This document shows positions 20,154 through 27,912 of a stretch of DNA of 27,912 nt, piece by piece (within the stretch, counting starts at the first letter, position 1; each line of letters starts with the position of its first letter). The position numbers and the translations under genes are program-made. This DNA comes from Penium margaritaceum. Taxonomy: Eukaryota > Streptophyta > Zygnematophyceae > Desmidiales > Peniaceae. The DNA lies in assembly GCA_023375785.1 (NCBI GenBank), contig SZWC01002399.1:30873-58784 (forward strand), given 5' to 3'. The notes beneath the pieces are model-generated. The model did not search any database and was not told the DNA's origin. It was given only the letters and a program-made list of their open reading frames with translations.

Positions 20154-20726
20154 CTAAGTGCGGACGCTCGTGCCTAGGGCCTTTGTGCCGTCGTCACCAC
20201 TCGTGATGCTGTGAGAGGAGCGCCTGGGTCCGGGGCTCCACGCTTGCTGAGCTCCGGAATCCAGTGGTCGAAGACGGCCACCGGGCTCACCGGAGTAACC
20301 TGAGGTCGAAGGACGCATCCCAGGCTCAGGGATAGGTGCGACCACAACTGGTGAGGGCTGAGACGAGGCAGCCGGAGACGCCGTGCGAGGAGATGCGTGT
20401 GTGGGGAACACGGGGCTGGATTTGACAGCTGGAGCAGGCAAGACTGGACCTGACACTAAGGCAAGAGTACCAGCCGATGTAGGAACGGGAGTGGGCGAGG
20501 CTGGATCAAATACAGATATAGGGGTGCTAGTAGACGCAGGTGCTGGTGCAGAAGGAAGCATGGGAACAAAGGTACCTGTAGGGTGTGAAACAGGCTATAC
20601 AGGCGCGATCTCTGGACCAACGGCAATGATCGCCGGATCATCAAGGGCCGGAGACCAAGAGGGGACTCGAGCAGACACATCAGCCTGATGAGAGGTGCTT
20701 GCTGGCGTGGACGTCTCCGCCATCCG
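20154..20726 (-). pseudogene. Element B integrase-RT spacer, Pro/Ser/Thr-rich
   Basis: The frame is rich in Pro, Ser, Ala and Thr (for example APAPASTSTPISVFDPASP) and carries no motif. It is in phase with integrase above and reverse transcriptase below. Stops at 20727 (TGA), 20595 (TAG) and 20154 (TAG) break it. Such low-complexity spacers are normal in copia polyproteins. Confidence 0.75.
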
Positions 20727-21926
20727 TCAAGAACCCTCACAAGAAGGAACATGGGTGGCGGAGAGTGCTGTGATCGAAGTCAGGTCACGGTAGGTGAGAG
20801 ACTCGAAAAACAGTGAGTCGCGGGGCTCAATGACGCGACGACGAGTAGGGTCCCAGAAGCGCCAGGCCTTTGACCGCGGGGAAATGCCTATGAAGGCACA
20901 CAAGCGACCCCGAGGTGAGACCTTGGACCCCTGCTGGTCCTCGGTGTACCACACGGAGGCCAGGCAGCCCCAGATGCGAGCAAAACGAAGGTCAGCACGG
21001 TGTCCAAACCAGAGCTCGTACAATGTAATATGGTCCGGAAGCGGACCGTGCGGGAGGCGGTTCTAGACCTAAGTCACGTAGGCAAAACCCTCAAAGACAA
21101 AAGACTCTGGGAGACCGCACTCAGACCGCATGGTGCGAACCGCATCCTCCATGGTGCGGTTCTAGCGCTCACATACACCGTTCTGCTGGGGGGTAGCAGG
21201 AGCGGAGACATGGTGAAAAATCCCGTGCTCAGCAAAGGAGTCCATCTCGCCAAAGAACTCGCCGCCGCAATCGGAGCGAAAGGCATGTAGCGTGTGGCGG
21301 GACTGACGCTCAGCCATCACTAGCCAGAGTCGAACCACAAGGGCGGCGTCGCTCTTCTGACGCAGGCTGTAGACCCACCGCATCCGGGTAAAGTCATCAG
21401 TCAGAGTCAGAACACACCGGCCCCTCTTGGACAGGGACTCGATCGGAAGAGGGTCGAGAAGGTCTGAGTCAACCAACTCGAGAGGCCGAAGTGCTCGGGA
21501 ACGAGAGTCAGGGTAGGTGCACCGGTGCATCTTCCCATGAGCGCAAAAAAGACAATCAGTCTTGGGTGGCTTCTCGAAAGAAGCCACGTCAAGACCAAGA
21601 GCGGGCTGTGTCTGAATGAGCTTTGACACAGTGTCGGAGCCCACGTGACACAGACGGCGATGAAGTAACCTTTGGTGTTCCGGAGATAGAGCACCAGAGA
21701 CAAAGACACGACCGGAGGAAGAGGAAGAGCAAGGGGACAAGGGTTGAGCGATGCGATACAGATCATCTATGACTAAAGCACACAGGACGACACTGCGGGT
21801 GTCAGTAGCAGTCACAGTCGCTGAGTCAGCGATATGCTCCACAGAGAGACCCATCAAGGTGCAAGCACGCACAGAAAGCAAGCTGAGCTCAAGATCAGGC
21901 ACAAACAACACGTTGGAAAGGTACAA
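20727..21926 (-). pseudogene. Element B copia integrase, broken by three TAGs
   Basis: From the pre-integrase block (VLFVPDLELSLLSV) it runs to the HHCC zinc site (HRRLCHVG.. CLFCAHGKMHR). The catalytic core is next: LVDSDLL (Asp), LTLTDDFTRMRWVY, FRSDCGGEFFGE (Asp), then SAPATPQQNGVCER. TAG at 21162 follows, before NRTMEDAVRTM. TAGs at 21069 and 21063 fall where A has Trp (TWVWNR). The C-terminal part resumes as YELWFGHRADLRFARIWG and continues to a TGA at 20727. All one frame, so only point changes break it. Confidence 0.93.
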
Positions 21927-22159
21927 GGGGCCACACGGACCATCGAAGCATACAACCCCAACACCATGGACTGGTAAGGACTGACTAGACCCTGTACAAA
22001 CGGAACGGACAGCATGACAAGACCGAGAACAACAAAGTCACTACGACGGTACGTCATGTGATGGGTGGCACCAGAATCGATGATCCAAGTGCCACCGGAG
22101 TCACGGCTGGTGGACGTCACTGTACAACAAGCAATGGAACACTCGGCATCAGAGGGACG
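21854..22159 (-). pseudogene. Element B copia protease
   Basis: Reads GGTWIIDSGATHHMTYRRSDFV; the DSG active site is intact, unlike A (DTA) and E (DSC). The frame is shared with gag and separated from it by TAG at 22160. A frameshift after SDFVVL moves the coding phase to that of the integrase frame, which begins around 21926 with the pre-integrase block. Confidence 0.87.
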
Positions 22160-23944
22160 CTAAGCCGTCAATGGGGAGGAACGATGCACAGCACAAAGAT
22201 GAGACTCATGAATCCACTCTGTGCAGTCAGGCCCATCATCATCACATGCTGACTGTGCTCCCCCACACGCGTCGTCACGAGCCACAGGAACGGAAAAACA
22301 AACAATCTGTGAACCACCTGAAGATAAAAACACACTCGCACCTCCTTGAAAGTAGAGCGCCAGAAGGTGGCAAAGCTCGGCAATGGTGCAGTCGCGCGAG
22401 TCCGGATCGCTACTGCTCGCCGGTGAGGAGGCAAGAACAACTGCACTCGTGGCCGCCGCGCGTCCGATGGAGGATGCGGGTGACGTGCCAAACGTGGAAC
22501 GGAGAGCATGAGTAGCCTGGAGCCCACGAGTGATCCGCGCCCAGTCAAGCGGCTGTTGGCACTCGGTGTAGCGATGGACGCCTCCACAGTTGTAGCAGTG
22601 CACAGAACGGCCACTGCTACCACTGGATGACGACTGTTGGTGACCTGATCCTCGCTTCCTATTCTTCTTCTTCCCCTGGGTGGCTTCTGCAACGTCTTGT
22701 GTCTGCATGGGTGTAGACGGGGTTGAAGAGGAAGAGGAAGATAAGAAAGTGATGGAGGAGGAAGAGGGAGACTGTAGGAGGGAAGATGGTGGTAATGAGA
22801 TGGATGCTGTAGCGAGGGAAGTCTCCTCATGGGCTACGGCTGCCTCGCGGGCTGAGGTCACCTGAAGGAAGAGCTGATGCGCCCAAGGAAGCAGCTGTAG
22901 AGTGGCTGAGAAGGGCTCGAGGACAGCGTCGCTGTACTGCGTGAAGATGTCGGTGTACTTGAGGCAAACTCCGAGTATAATCGTACGAAGCGCCCACAGC
23001 TGTGTGCCTCCTGAGGTCCCCAAGTGCATGTAGATACGCATGGCGCGTTGCCAGTAATCTGTTGCACGCTCTGCAGGCCCCTGACGAAGCAAATGGAAAG
23101 CACGAATGTGTGATGCACGAGTGGCGTGCGTCTCGGCGGCCAGCAGGGACAAGGCCAGATCCCAACCTCCACGGGGATCGGCGCCGGTGCCTGTGCCGGC
23201 CTCGCCAAGGAAGGGGCGAAAGTCGACGACGGTCTCGCGTGGCATGGCGTAGAGGAGTCCGCGCATGGCCCGGGCTGCTGTCAGTACATGTGCTCAGTCT
23301 GTAGGCTGGTACGGGCTGTGGTAGTAAGGCCACACTCCCTCAGAAGTAGCCCACACCTGAAACAGGATCTCCTAGTAGTCGAAGCCATCCTCACTCATGT
23401 ACCGTGGAAGTGGTGCCTCAAAATCCTTGGGCTGCCGCTTCATGGGGAGAGCAACCACAGGCTGAGTAGGACGAGAGACGGGAAAGACTCCTGGAAGAGG
23501 ATGGTCACCGGGGTAGTCAGGTGACGATCGTATCGAGGAAAATGGAGATCGGGTGCCCGTCTGCAGCTGACGGAGGCGCTCCTAAAGAACTCGAATCTCC
23601 TGAGCCGAAGAATCATCCGTAATGCTTGGCATGAGTGGGTCATCATCCAGGAGGTCAGCAGGTGGTGGGACAGGTCGAGCGCCTGTCACGGGTGCCTGAG
23701 CCGACTGCTGGGTAGAGACGGCGACGCCGGAAGCTCCCTCAGAAGCCCGCTGAGGAGTCGTGGACTGAGCACGAAGAAACTCAGTCAGCGTGCGGATAGC
23801 GTCAGTCTGCTCTCTCTGGAGGCGACGCATCTCATCCTGCTGGCGTCGCAGGTCCTCAATGGCCTGCGAGCGTGGACTCAGTACACCACACGAAGAGGAG
23901 GAGGGATCGCCTGGTCCCTTCTCCTTGTTGTCGGGCAGGCTCAT
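22160..23944 (-). pseudogene. gag: Element B gag with CCHC zinc knuckle, broken by TAG/TGA
   Basis: ATG at 23942-23944 (MSLPDNKEKG). Residues about 20-70 form a charged coiled-coil-like segment (QAIEDLRRQQDEMRRLQREQ). The capsid region reads RGLLYAMPRETVVDF, TDYWQRAMRIYMHLG and GVCLKYTDIFTQY. A Ser-rich linker and KKKNRKRGSG basic patch precede CYNCGGVHRYTEC, an intact CX2CX4HX4C. The single frame is cut by TAG 23582, TAG 23372, TGA 23294 and TAG 22160. Element E gag is a recognisable homologue. Confidence 0.9.
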
Positions 23945-24816
23945 GTCGCCGCTCAGTATGGGGCAACAAGTCAAGTTTGTCAGATTTCAAAACCATCAGC
24001 GTGTCTCGAGGAGTTGAGACGCTCGCAACTTTTGACTATCCGGCCAAAAATTTGGCTGAGTATGGTGCTAACGTCAGCAGGTGGTTGCTGACGTCAGCAC
24101 GACCTGATGACGTCGGCAAGCAAGATTGCTGACATCAGCTCGCCTCCCCCTTTTTTTCCTTTTTTTCTTTTTCTTTTCTTTTCTCGTGACTCTTTGCGAG
24201 TGTGCAGCCGCTCCACGGCGGTTGCGCAGAAGCTGCGCGGAAGCTGCGCGGAAGCTACGTAGTAGCTTCCGCTCTACTGCTGCTGCAGCTGTGTAACTGT
24301 GTATGCAGCGGTGGCAGCAGCGGCTGCGTTGCTCCTGCTACTACTACTGCGCGCTACGGCTGCTGCTCACTGCCGCCACCGCGCGCTGCTGCTGGTGCCA
24401 CTACTGCGCTGTTGTTGCTACTGCTGCCGCTGCTGCCTTGCTGTTGCCGCCGCGGCTGCCGCTGCTGCTGTTGCGCTACTCTTGCCGTCGCTGCTGCTGC
24501 GCTGCTCCTGCCGTCGCTGCTGCTGCGCTGCTGCTACCGCCGCTGCTGCTGCTACCACTACGGCTGTGGATGGCGGCTTCGCTTGCTGCAGCCGCCACGC
24601 ACCGTTGTTTTTGCTGCTACACTACTGCTGCTGCCTCTACTGCTGCTCCTGGCACGATGGCAACAGCGCTGCTGCGATCTCACGTGGTGGGTGAGGGCTG
24701 CGTCGATGTTGACCGGCTGTCTCCGACAGGCCCCAAGGAATCTCCTGCAGCGGTGACTCTCACTGCTGCTGCTCTACTGCGTCTCTGCTGCGCAGCTCAG
24801 TGAGAACTGTCTCACT
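23945..24816 (-). other. Element B untranslated leader, triplet-rich, with hairpin
   Basis: Between PBS and gag. 24290-24690 is dense in CTG, CTA and GCC triplets on the plus strand (CAG/TAG in transcript sense). 24143-24184 is T-rich. A perfect 11-bp stem hairpin lies at 24248-24272. Plus-strand Cys/Leu-rich frames here are composition artefacts. Confidence 0.7.
24248..24272. repeat. Hairpin in element B leader
   Basis: gcggaagctac (24248-24258), loop gta, gtagcttccgc (24262-24272), perfect 11-bp stem, next to tandem copies of agctgcgcgga (from about 24230). Confidence 0.85.
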
Positions 24817-24828
24817 GCTCTGATACCA
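24817..24828 (-). other. Element B primer-binding site
   Basis: Minus strand TGGTATCAGAGC, exact initiator tRNA-Met complement, abutting the LTR. Confidence 0.93.
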
Positions 24829-25464
24829 TGAGAAAATGCATGGAAGCTTCCTAGCAACACAACCGTTGACTAGGCATCAGTGCCTGGTCAGACGGTGACG
24901 ACAGTCATAGGTCGTGCACACTACGGCAAGGGTTTGGTTAGGAGACACAAGACAAAGTGTCAGAATGCTTCAATAGCATATGTAGAGAGAGATAACAAAT
25001 GACAGGTCCAAGGCATAAATACCTGCCGCGGGGCACGGCGGGTGTCGCACGCGGCAGTCCAAGAGCTGACCTAAAACCGGCCCAAAACCACTGTTTTGGC
25101 CGGAACTCTGCGCACACATGTCAGAATGCTACGCCGTCTGAACCTAGACGTGCATGATCAAAAGACGGACGCAACGACTGGTCATATGCATGCATCCATC
25201 ATTAGAAGGTGGACATACAATGCAAAAACATGCAAATAGGGCTCATGGCCAGTCCGCCGAAAGACGCCTGTAAGCTGTAGAAAGAACAGCAGAGAGTCCC
25301 GGCAGCATCTATGGCTCTTGAACGGTAGTCGGCGAGCTCCAAGACGGTAGTCCACCACCAGTCGTCGCACCGGTGTTACCAGGGTTCGTCTCAGGGATCT
25401 GCACGAGTATGGACACGGCCGAGTGGTCACAGTTAACTGGACACGAACGTCATAAATCACAACA
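24829..25464 (-). repeat. Element B 5' LTR
   Basis: Direct repeat of 17696-18331, equal length. Contains the TATA-like TATTTATGC (minus) at 25013-25021. This is the promoter-bearing copy for transcription of B. Confidence 0.95.
25013..25021 (-). promoter_or_regulatory. TATA-like element in element B 5' LTR
   Basis: Minus strand TATTTATGC, conserved in position in both B LTRs and, with changes, in both C LTRs (near 9398 and 26418). Promoter role is inferred from position and conservation only. Confidence 0.45.
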
Positions 25465-25469
25465 GGGTT
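25465..25469. other. Element B target-site duplication, right
   Basis: gggtt, identical to 17691-17695. Confidence 0.92.
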
Positions 25470-25480
25470 GAGGTTATGCA

Positions 25481-25750
25481 GGTCGAGACCCACGCACCCG
25501 GTGAGTTCTACTGCTGTGACGTGGAGACCCATTGTCTACATGTGTTATGTAAGATCCATGCATGATGTGGTCGAGACCCGGACATCAGGAGACATTTTCC
25601 GGGGTCACGAGGAGACCTTGTTTCTTTGTCTCTCTTGCATGATGTTTGATACGTAGGTGTGTAATTGGCTTCTTGCATGGTCAAGACCCGCGCACTTTGT
25701 GAGATGCACCATTGTCAGGAGGAGACCCTGTGCTATGGTATGCTTGATGA
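25481..25750 (+). repeat. Three degenerate tandem units in element C 3' internal region
   Basis: Units start GGTC(G/A)AGACCC at 25481, 25569 and 25679 (spacing 88 and 110 bp). They share an internal gGAGACCy and a ttgcatgatgt-like end. No coding frame is evident. Confidence 0.65.
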
Positions 25751-25827
25751 GTGCTCGCTATGATTGGTTGCCTAAGCCATCCTTTCTTGCCTTCGCTGAG
25801 ACATTGTTATGTTGACAGGTGTGCCAG

Positions 25828-25840
25828 CCAGGGGGAGTAT
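25828..25840 (+). other. Element C polypurine tract
   Basis: CAGGGGGAGTAT immediately before the right LTR start TGGTGTGTG. Confidence 0.8.
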
Positions 25841-26622
25841 TGGTGTGTGTGGCTTCAAATCGTCACGAGCGACGGCCAGGAAAGCAGCGGTACAGGAGAG
25901 CGCGACGACATGGTTCCCGATGCGGACCCCGGAGGCACCCGTGCGTCGGTAGGTGGTGGACCACCCATTTAGAGCTCACCAACGACTGCCCCAGAGTTGT
26001 GGATGCTGTCTCGGACCTCCTGCGGTTTTTCTGCAGCCTATCCTTGATGCGGACACAGCTAGCGCCGTAGCACCGACAAGTGGTGGCTCCATTCACCAAC
26101 AGCTGAAAGAGAGCTGCCACGACGCCTTTGGTGTTTCCCGGGGTGCTTTTCGGTTTTTCTGCAGACGCTAGAGTTTTCTTGGTGGAATGGCTCTTGAGCC
26201 TCATTTGCATGTATTGCATTGTCTGTCCACCGAACGGTGCCCGACATATGTGTGTGACCAGTCGTAGCGTCTCGCTTGAGATTCTTCACTTCTAGCTTCA
26301 GACGGCGTAGCATTCTGATTTGCCTGCGCAGAGTTACAGCCAAAACAGTGTTTTTAGGCTGGTTTTAGGACAAATCTTGCACTACCGTATACCACACCCG
26401 TCGTCCGCCGTGACAAGTGTTTATGCTGTGGAATTGTCATTTGTCATCTCTCTCTCTCCCTGCATGTGTTTATTCCTGGAAAGCAAATTTGGCACTGTGT
26501 CCATGTCGCCTAGCCAAACCCTTGCCGTTTCGCGTCCAACATGTGTTGACGCCGCGAGCTGAATGAGCGATGATGCCCAGACAAGTGGCAAGTGTGCTAG
26601 GAAGCTTCTTGTAATGCTCTCA
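25841..26622 (+). repeat. Element C 3' LTR
   Basis: Direct repeat of 8822-9598, ending GCTCTCA. Moderately diverged from its partner, more than the A or B pairs by eye. Confidence 0.9.
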
Positions 26623-26943
26623 GCCCTACCTTCATTCTCATCTTAAGAGGATGTTACAGATTTTGTTCTACGATGGCTCTGAGCACAACAATGGGCAAGT
26701 TCAGTTGGGGCATCATGAGAAATCATACCTGTCAACCTGATGTGCCTTGCTGCTACGCCAAGTTCTTTCTAGTTCAGAGGGTGAAGAAACATCCTTGGAA
26801 ATGGCCCATTCGTATCCAATTCTGTTAAAATTCACACTTAATGGTAGATAGGCAAGGAAAGCACTACCATATCCCCCCCCCCCCCCCCCCCCCCGGGCCT
26901 CCATTTTCGCCAGCATGGGCAAGAAAACGGACATTCCTTGTTC
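26623..26943. other. Intergenic sequence with a 22-C homopolymer
   Basis: No gene seen. A run of C at 26873-26894 lies about 50 bp beyond the stop codon of the right-edge minus-strand frame, so it would be poly-G in that gene's 3' untranslated region. The rest is AT-richer unique sequence. Confidence 0.6.
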
Positions 26944-27912
26944 TCAATCCTCCCGATCGTCATCAGAAAGACTTCGCTGGAGCTTCTTCCTCTCAGCCTT
27001 GTGCTCAGGACCTTCTCGTGCAGGAAGAGGACTACACTGCAAAGAACGAGCATGGGTGGCCAGGCGTAGTGGTTCAGCCGACACACTCTTGCGCGGACCC
27101 TTCCTGCCTGAGCACACGCCGCCGCCCACAGCCTTCTGTGCATCAGGGAGGCCTCCCCGCATGCACGATGCACTGCGGTTCTTGCTGACAGGGGACCCTG
27201 CACTGCTCATCGTTCCAGCCCCATTGGGGTGGCCGATCAGGCTGGCCCTCCTGCGGTCAGTTGGCCCCTTGTTAGAAGCTGGGAAGGGTTCTGACTTCTT
27301 GCTTTGCCGCAGGCGTGAACCGCGCTTTTCCACGGTCGCGGCAAGCCTTCTAGTCGCAAGTGCCGCCGCATCTGCACTGTGGCGCCTTGCAAGCTCCTCC
27401 ATGCCCTGTTTCCCGCCTCGACTTGCCCCTCCCTGCCCCTTCTCTGCCGTCAACCCGGTCTTCGCCGTCCCACTCTGGGCGAGGTTGTTCGTGTTGTCCG
27501 CCTTCTGCTTTGATCCTCCGGCTGCATCTACAGCAGCACGTGGAACTGGAGAGGATCTTTCAGACAGACTACTCTGCCCAGGCCTGGGCCCTGCCGGGGG
27601 CCGCTGACCACGGAGACCCAGTGCACAGTCCAACGCTTCGTCGACAGACAGTCTGCGCTGTATTCCCCTAGGACTCGGCTGGTGCCCGCCGTTAGCACTC
27701 TTCCACTCGCTCGTGACGAGCCCCCTCGGCGTGAGTACTATGCACGCCCTCGCAGCACAGGTCACAGGCTGTTCCTGCAGGAGCGGCAGGCTGCAGCTGG
27801 CATGAAGGTCAGCTCCCCTGTCCCACTTGGCAGGAGGCCTCTCCCGCTCGCTCCCCACAGAGAGACGGCTCAGCCGCCTGCTGGCGTTGCGCACTGGCTC
27901 AGTTTCCAGCCC
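26944..27912 (-). CDS. Partial host gene: basic, Ser/Arg-rich protein with repeated R-R-x-S motifs
   Basis: Open from the window edge to TGA at 26944-26946, at least 322 codons; the true start is beyond the window. The frame is GC-rich and uninterrupted, unlike the transposon frames. Composition is rich in Arg, Ser, Ala, Gly and Lys with few hydrophobic runs, so it is probably disordered; no enzyme domain, signal peptide or membrane segment is seen. Numbered from codon 27892-27894, basophilic-kinase-like motifs recur: RRLS (6-9), RRLS (80-83), RRHS (170-173), RRAS (215-218), RSAS (240-243), RKSVS (269-272 region) and QRSLS (306-310), the last before an acidic DDDRED end. I do not recognise a family. 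It could be a terminal exon; no splice site could be confirmed. Confidence 0.6.
   Translation of the reverse strand, partial: GLETEPVRNASRRLSRLSVGSERERPPAKWDRGADLHASCSLPLLQEQPVTCAARACIVLTPRGLVTSEWKSANGGHQPSPRGIQRRLSVDEALDCALGLRGQRPPAGPRPGQSSLSERSSPVPRAAVDAAGGSKQKADNTNNLAQSGTAKTGLTAEKGQGGASRGGKQGMEELARRHSADAAALATRRLAATVEKRGSRLRQSKKSEPFPASNKGPTDRRRASLIGHPNGAGTMSSAGSPVSKNRSASCMRGGLPDAQKAVGGGVCSGRKGPRKSVSAEPLRLATHARSLQCSPLPAREGPEHKAERKKLQRSLSDDDRED

Larger units (their letters stand above)
17696..25464 (-). mobile_element. Element B: Ty1/copia retrotransposon, full structure, many stops
   Basis: Two 636-bp LTRs (17696-18331, 24829-25464), exact gggtt target duplication, initiator-Met PBS at 24817-24828 and polypurine tract beside 18331 define a 7.77-kb minus-strand element. 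It encodes gag with CCHC knuckle, protease, integrase, reverse transcriptase and RNase H. Over the first ~290 bp the LTRs differ at about 16 positions by eye (about 94-95% identity), mostly transitions. Coding frames are long but interrupted by more than ten stops, nearly all TAG. It is inserted in element C, to whose LTR and leader its own are related. Confidence 0.95.
8822..26622 (+). mobile_element. Element C: non-autonomous LTR retrotransposon carrying nested elements A and B
   Basis: Direct LTRs at 8822-9598 and 25841-26622 start TGGTGTGTGTGGC and end TCTCA. A PBS follows the first and a polypurine tract precedes the second, so C is plus-strand. After removing A (10037-16282) and B (17696-25464) the internal region is about 2.2 kb. 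It has no gag, protease, RT or integrase motif, only a decayed coiled-coil-like frame. LTR and leader sequence are shared with element B, pointing to a passenger element dependent on that copia lineage. The 5-bp outer flanks (cttct, gccct) do not match. Confidence 0.83.

Noticed and set aside
18925..23944. TAG reassigned to glutamine, as in some ulvophycean green algae
   Set aside because: Several TAGs sit at Gln positions, but two in integrase (21063, 21069) replace Trp, TGA and TAA stops also occur, and frameshifts are present. The long RT frame of A and the right-edge gene use CAG for Gln without in-frame TAG. Point decay explains all of it.
24202..24803. Plus-strand Cys/Leu/Ala-rich frames up to 184 codons
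   Set aside because: All three frames are open because of CTG/GCC triplet runs in the element B leader; no start context or domain.
25481..25750. CRISPR-like array
   Set aside because: Only three poorly conserved units with unequal long spacing in a eukaryotic retroelement; not a CRISPR.
8817..26627. Target-site duplication for element C
   Set aside because: Flanks cttct and gccct do not match, and shifting the ends gave no better pair. It may have decayed or been lost by recombination.
26915..27607. Plus-strand 230-codon frame opposite the right-edge gene
   Set aside because: Its composition (Ser/Pro/Leu/Cys) is what the complement of an Arg/Ser-rich GC-rich gene gives; it is shorter and has no motif. 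The minus frame is open to the window edge.

Overview
The window is repeat-dominated nuclear DNA of a eukaryote, most likely a green plant or streptophyte alga. The evidence is LTR retrotransposons of both Ty1/copia and Ty3/gypsy type, primer-binding sites that match the 3' end of plant-type initiator tRNA-Met (TGGTATCAGAGC), and decay marked by C-to-T transitions. No bacterial-style operons, rRNA or tRNA genes are visible. The species cannot be fixed from sequence alone.

Five LTR elements form two nests. Nest 1 (about 310-8579) is an old minus-strand copia element, here called E. It is largely decayed, has lost its integrase and most of its reverse transcriptase, and is interrupted in gag by a short plus-strand Ty3/gypsy element D (2108-5898), which has a near-perfect target-site duplication. 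Nest 2 (8822-26622) is a plus-strand LTR element C with about 0.78-kb LTRs and only about 2.2 kb of internal DNA. C has no recognisable pol but carries a decayed coiled-coil-like reading frame. Two minus-strand copia elements have landed inside C: A (10037-16282) and B (17696-25464). B has a perfect 5-bp target duplication (gggtt).

A and B each keep the full copia order gag - zinc knuckle - protease - integrase - reverse transcriptase - RNase H on the minus strand, with PBS and polypurine tract in place. Both are broken by stops and frameshifts. B, C and E are relatives: B and C share LTR and leader sequence, and B and E share gag, protease and RNase H. C therefore looks like a non-autonomous passenger that could have used B-type proteins. 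A belongs to another copia lineage, and its LTRs carry three consecutive hairpins.

Outside the nests, the left edge (1-309) is a polypyrimidine tract. The right edge (26944-27912, minus) is an open frame running off the window. It encodes a basic, probably disordered protein with repeated R-R-x-S motifs and is the only candidate host gene. A run of 22 C residues lies just beyond its stop codon.
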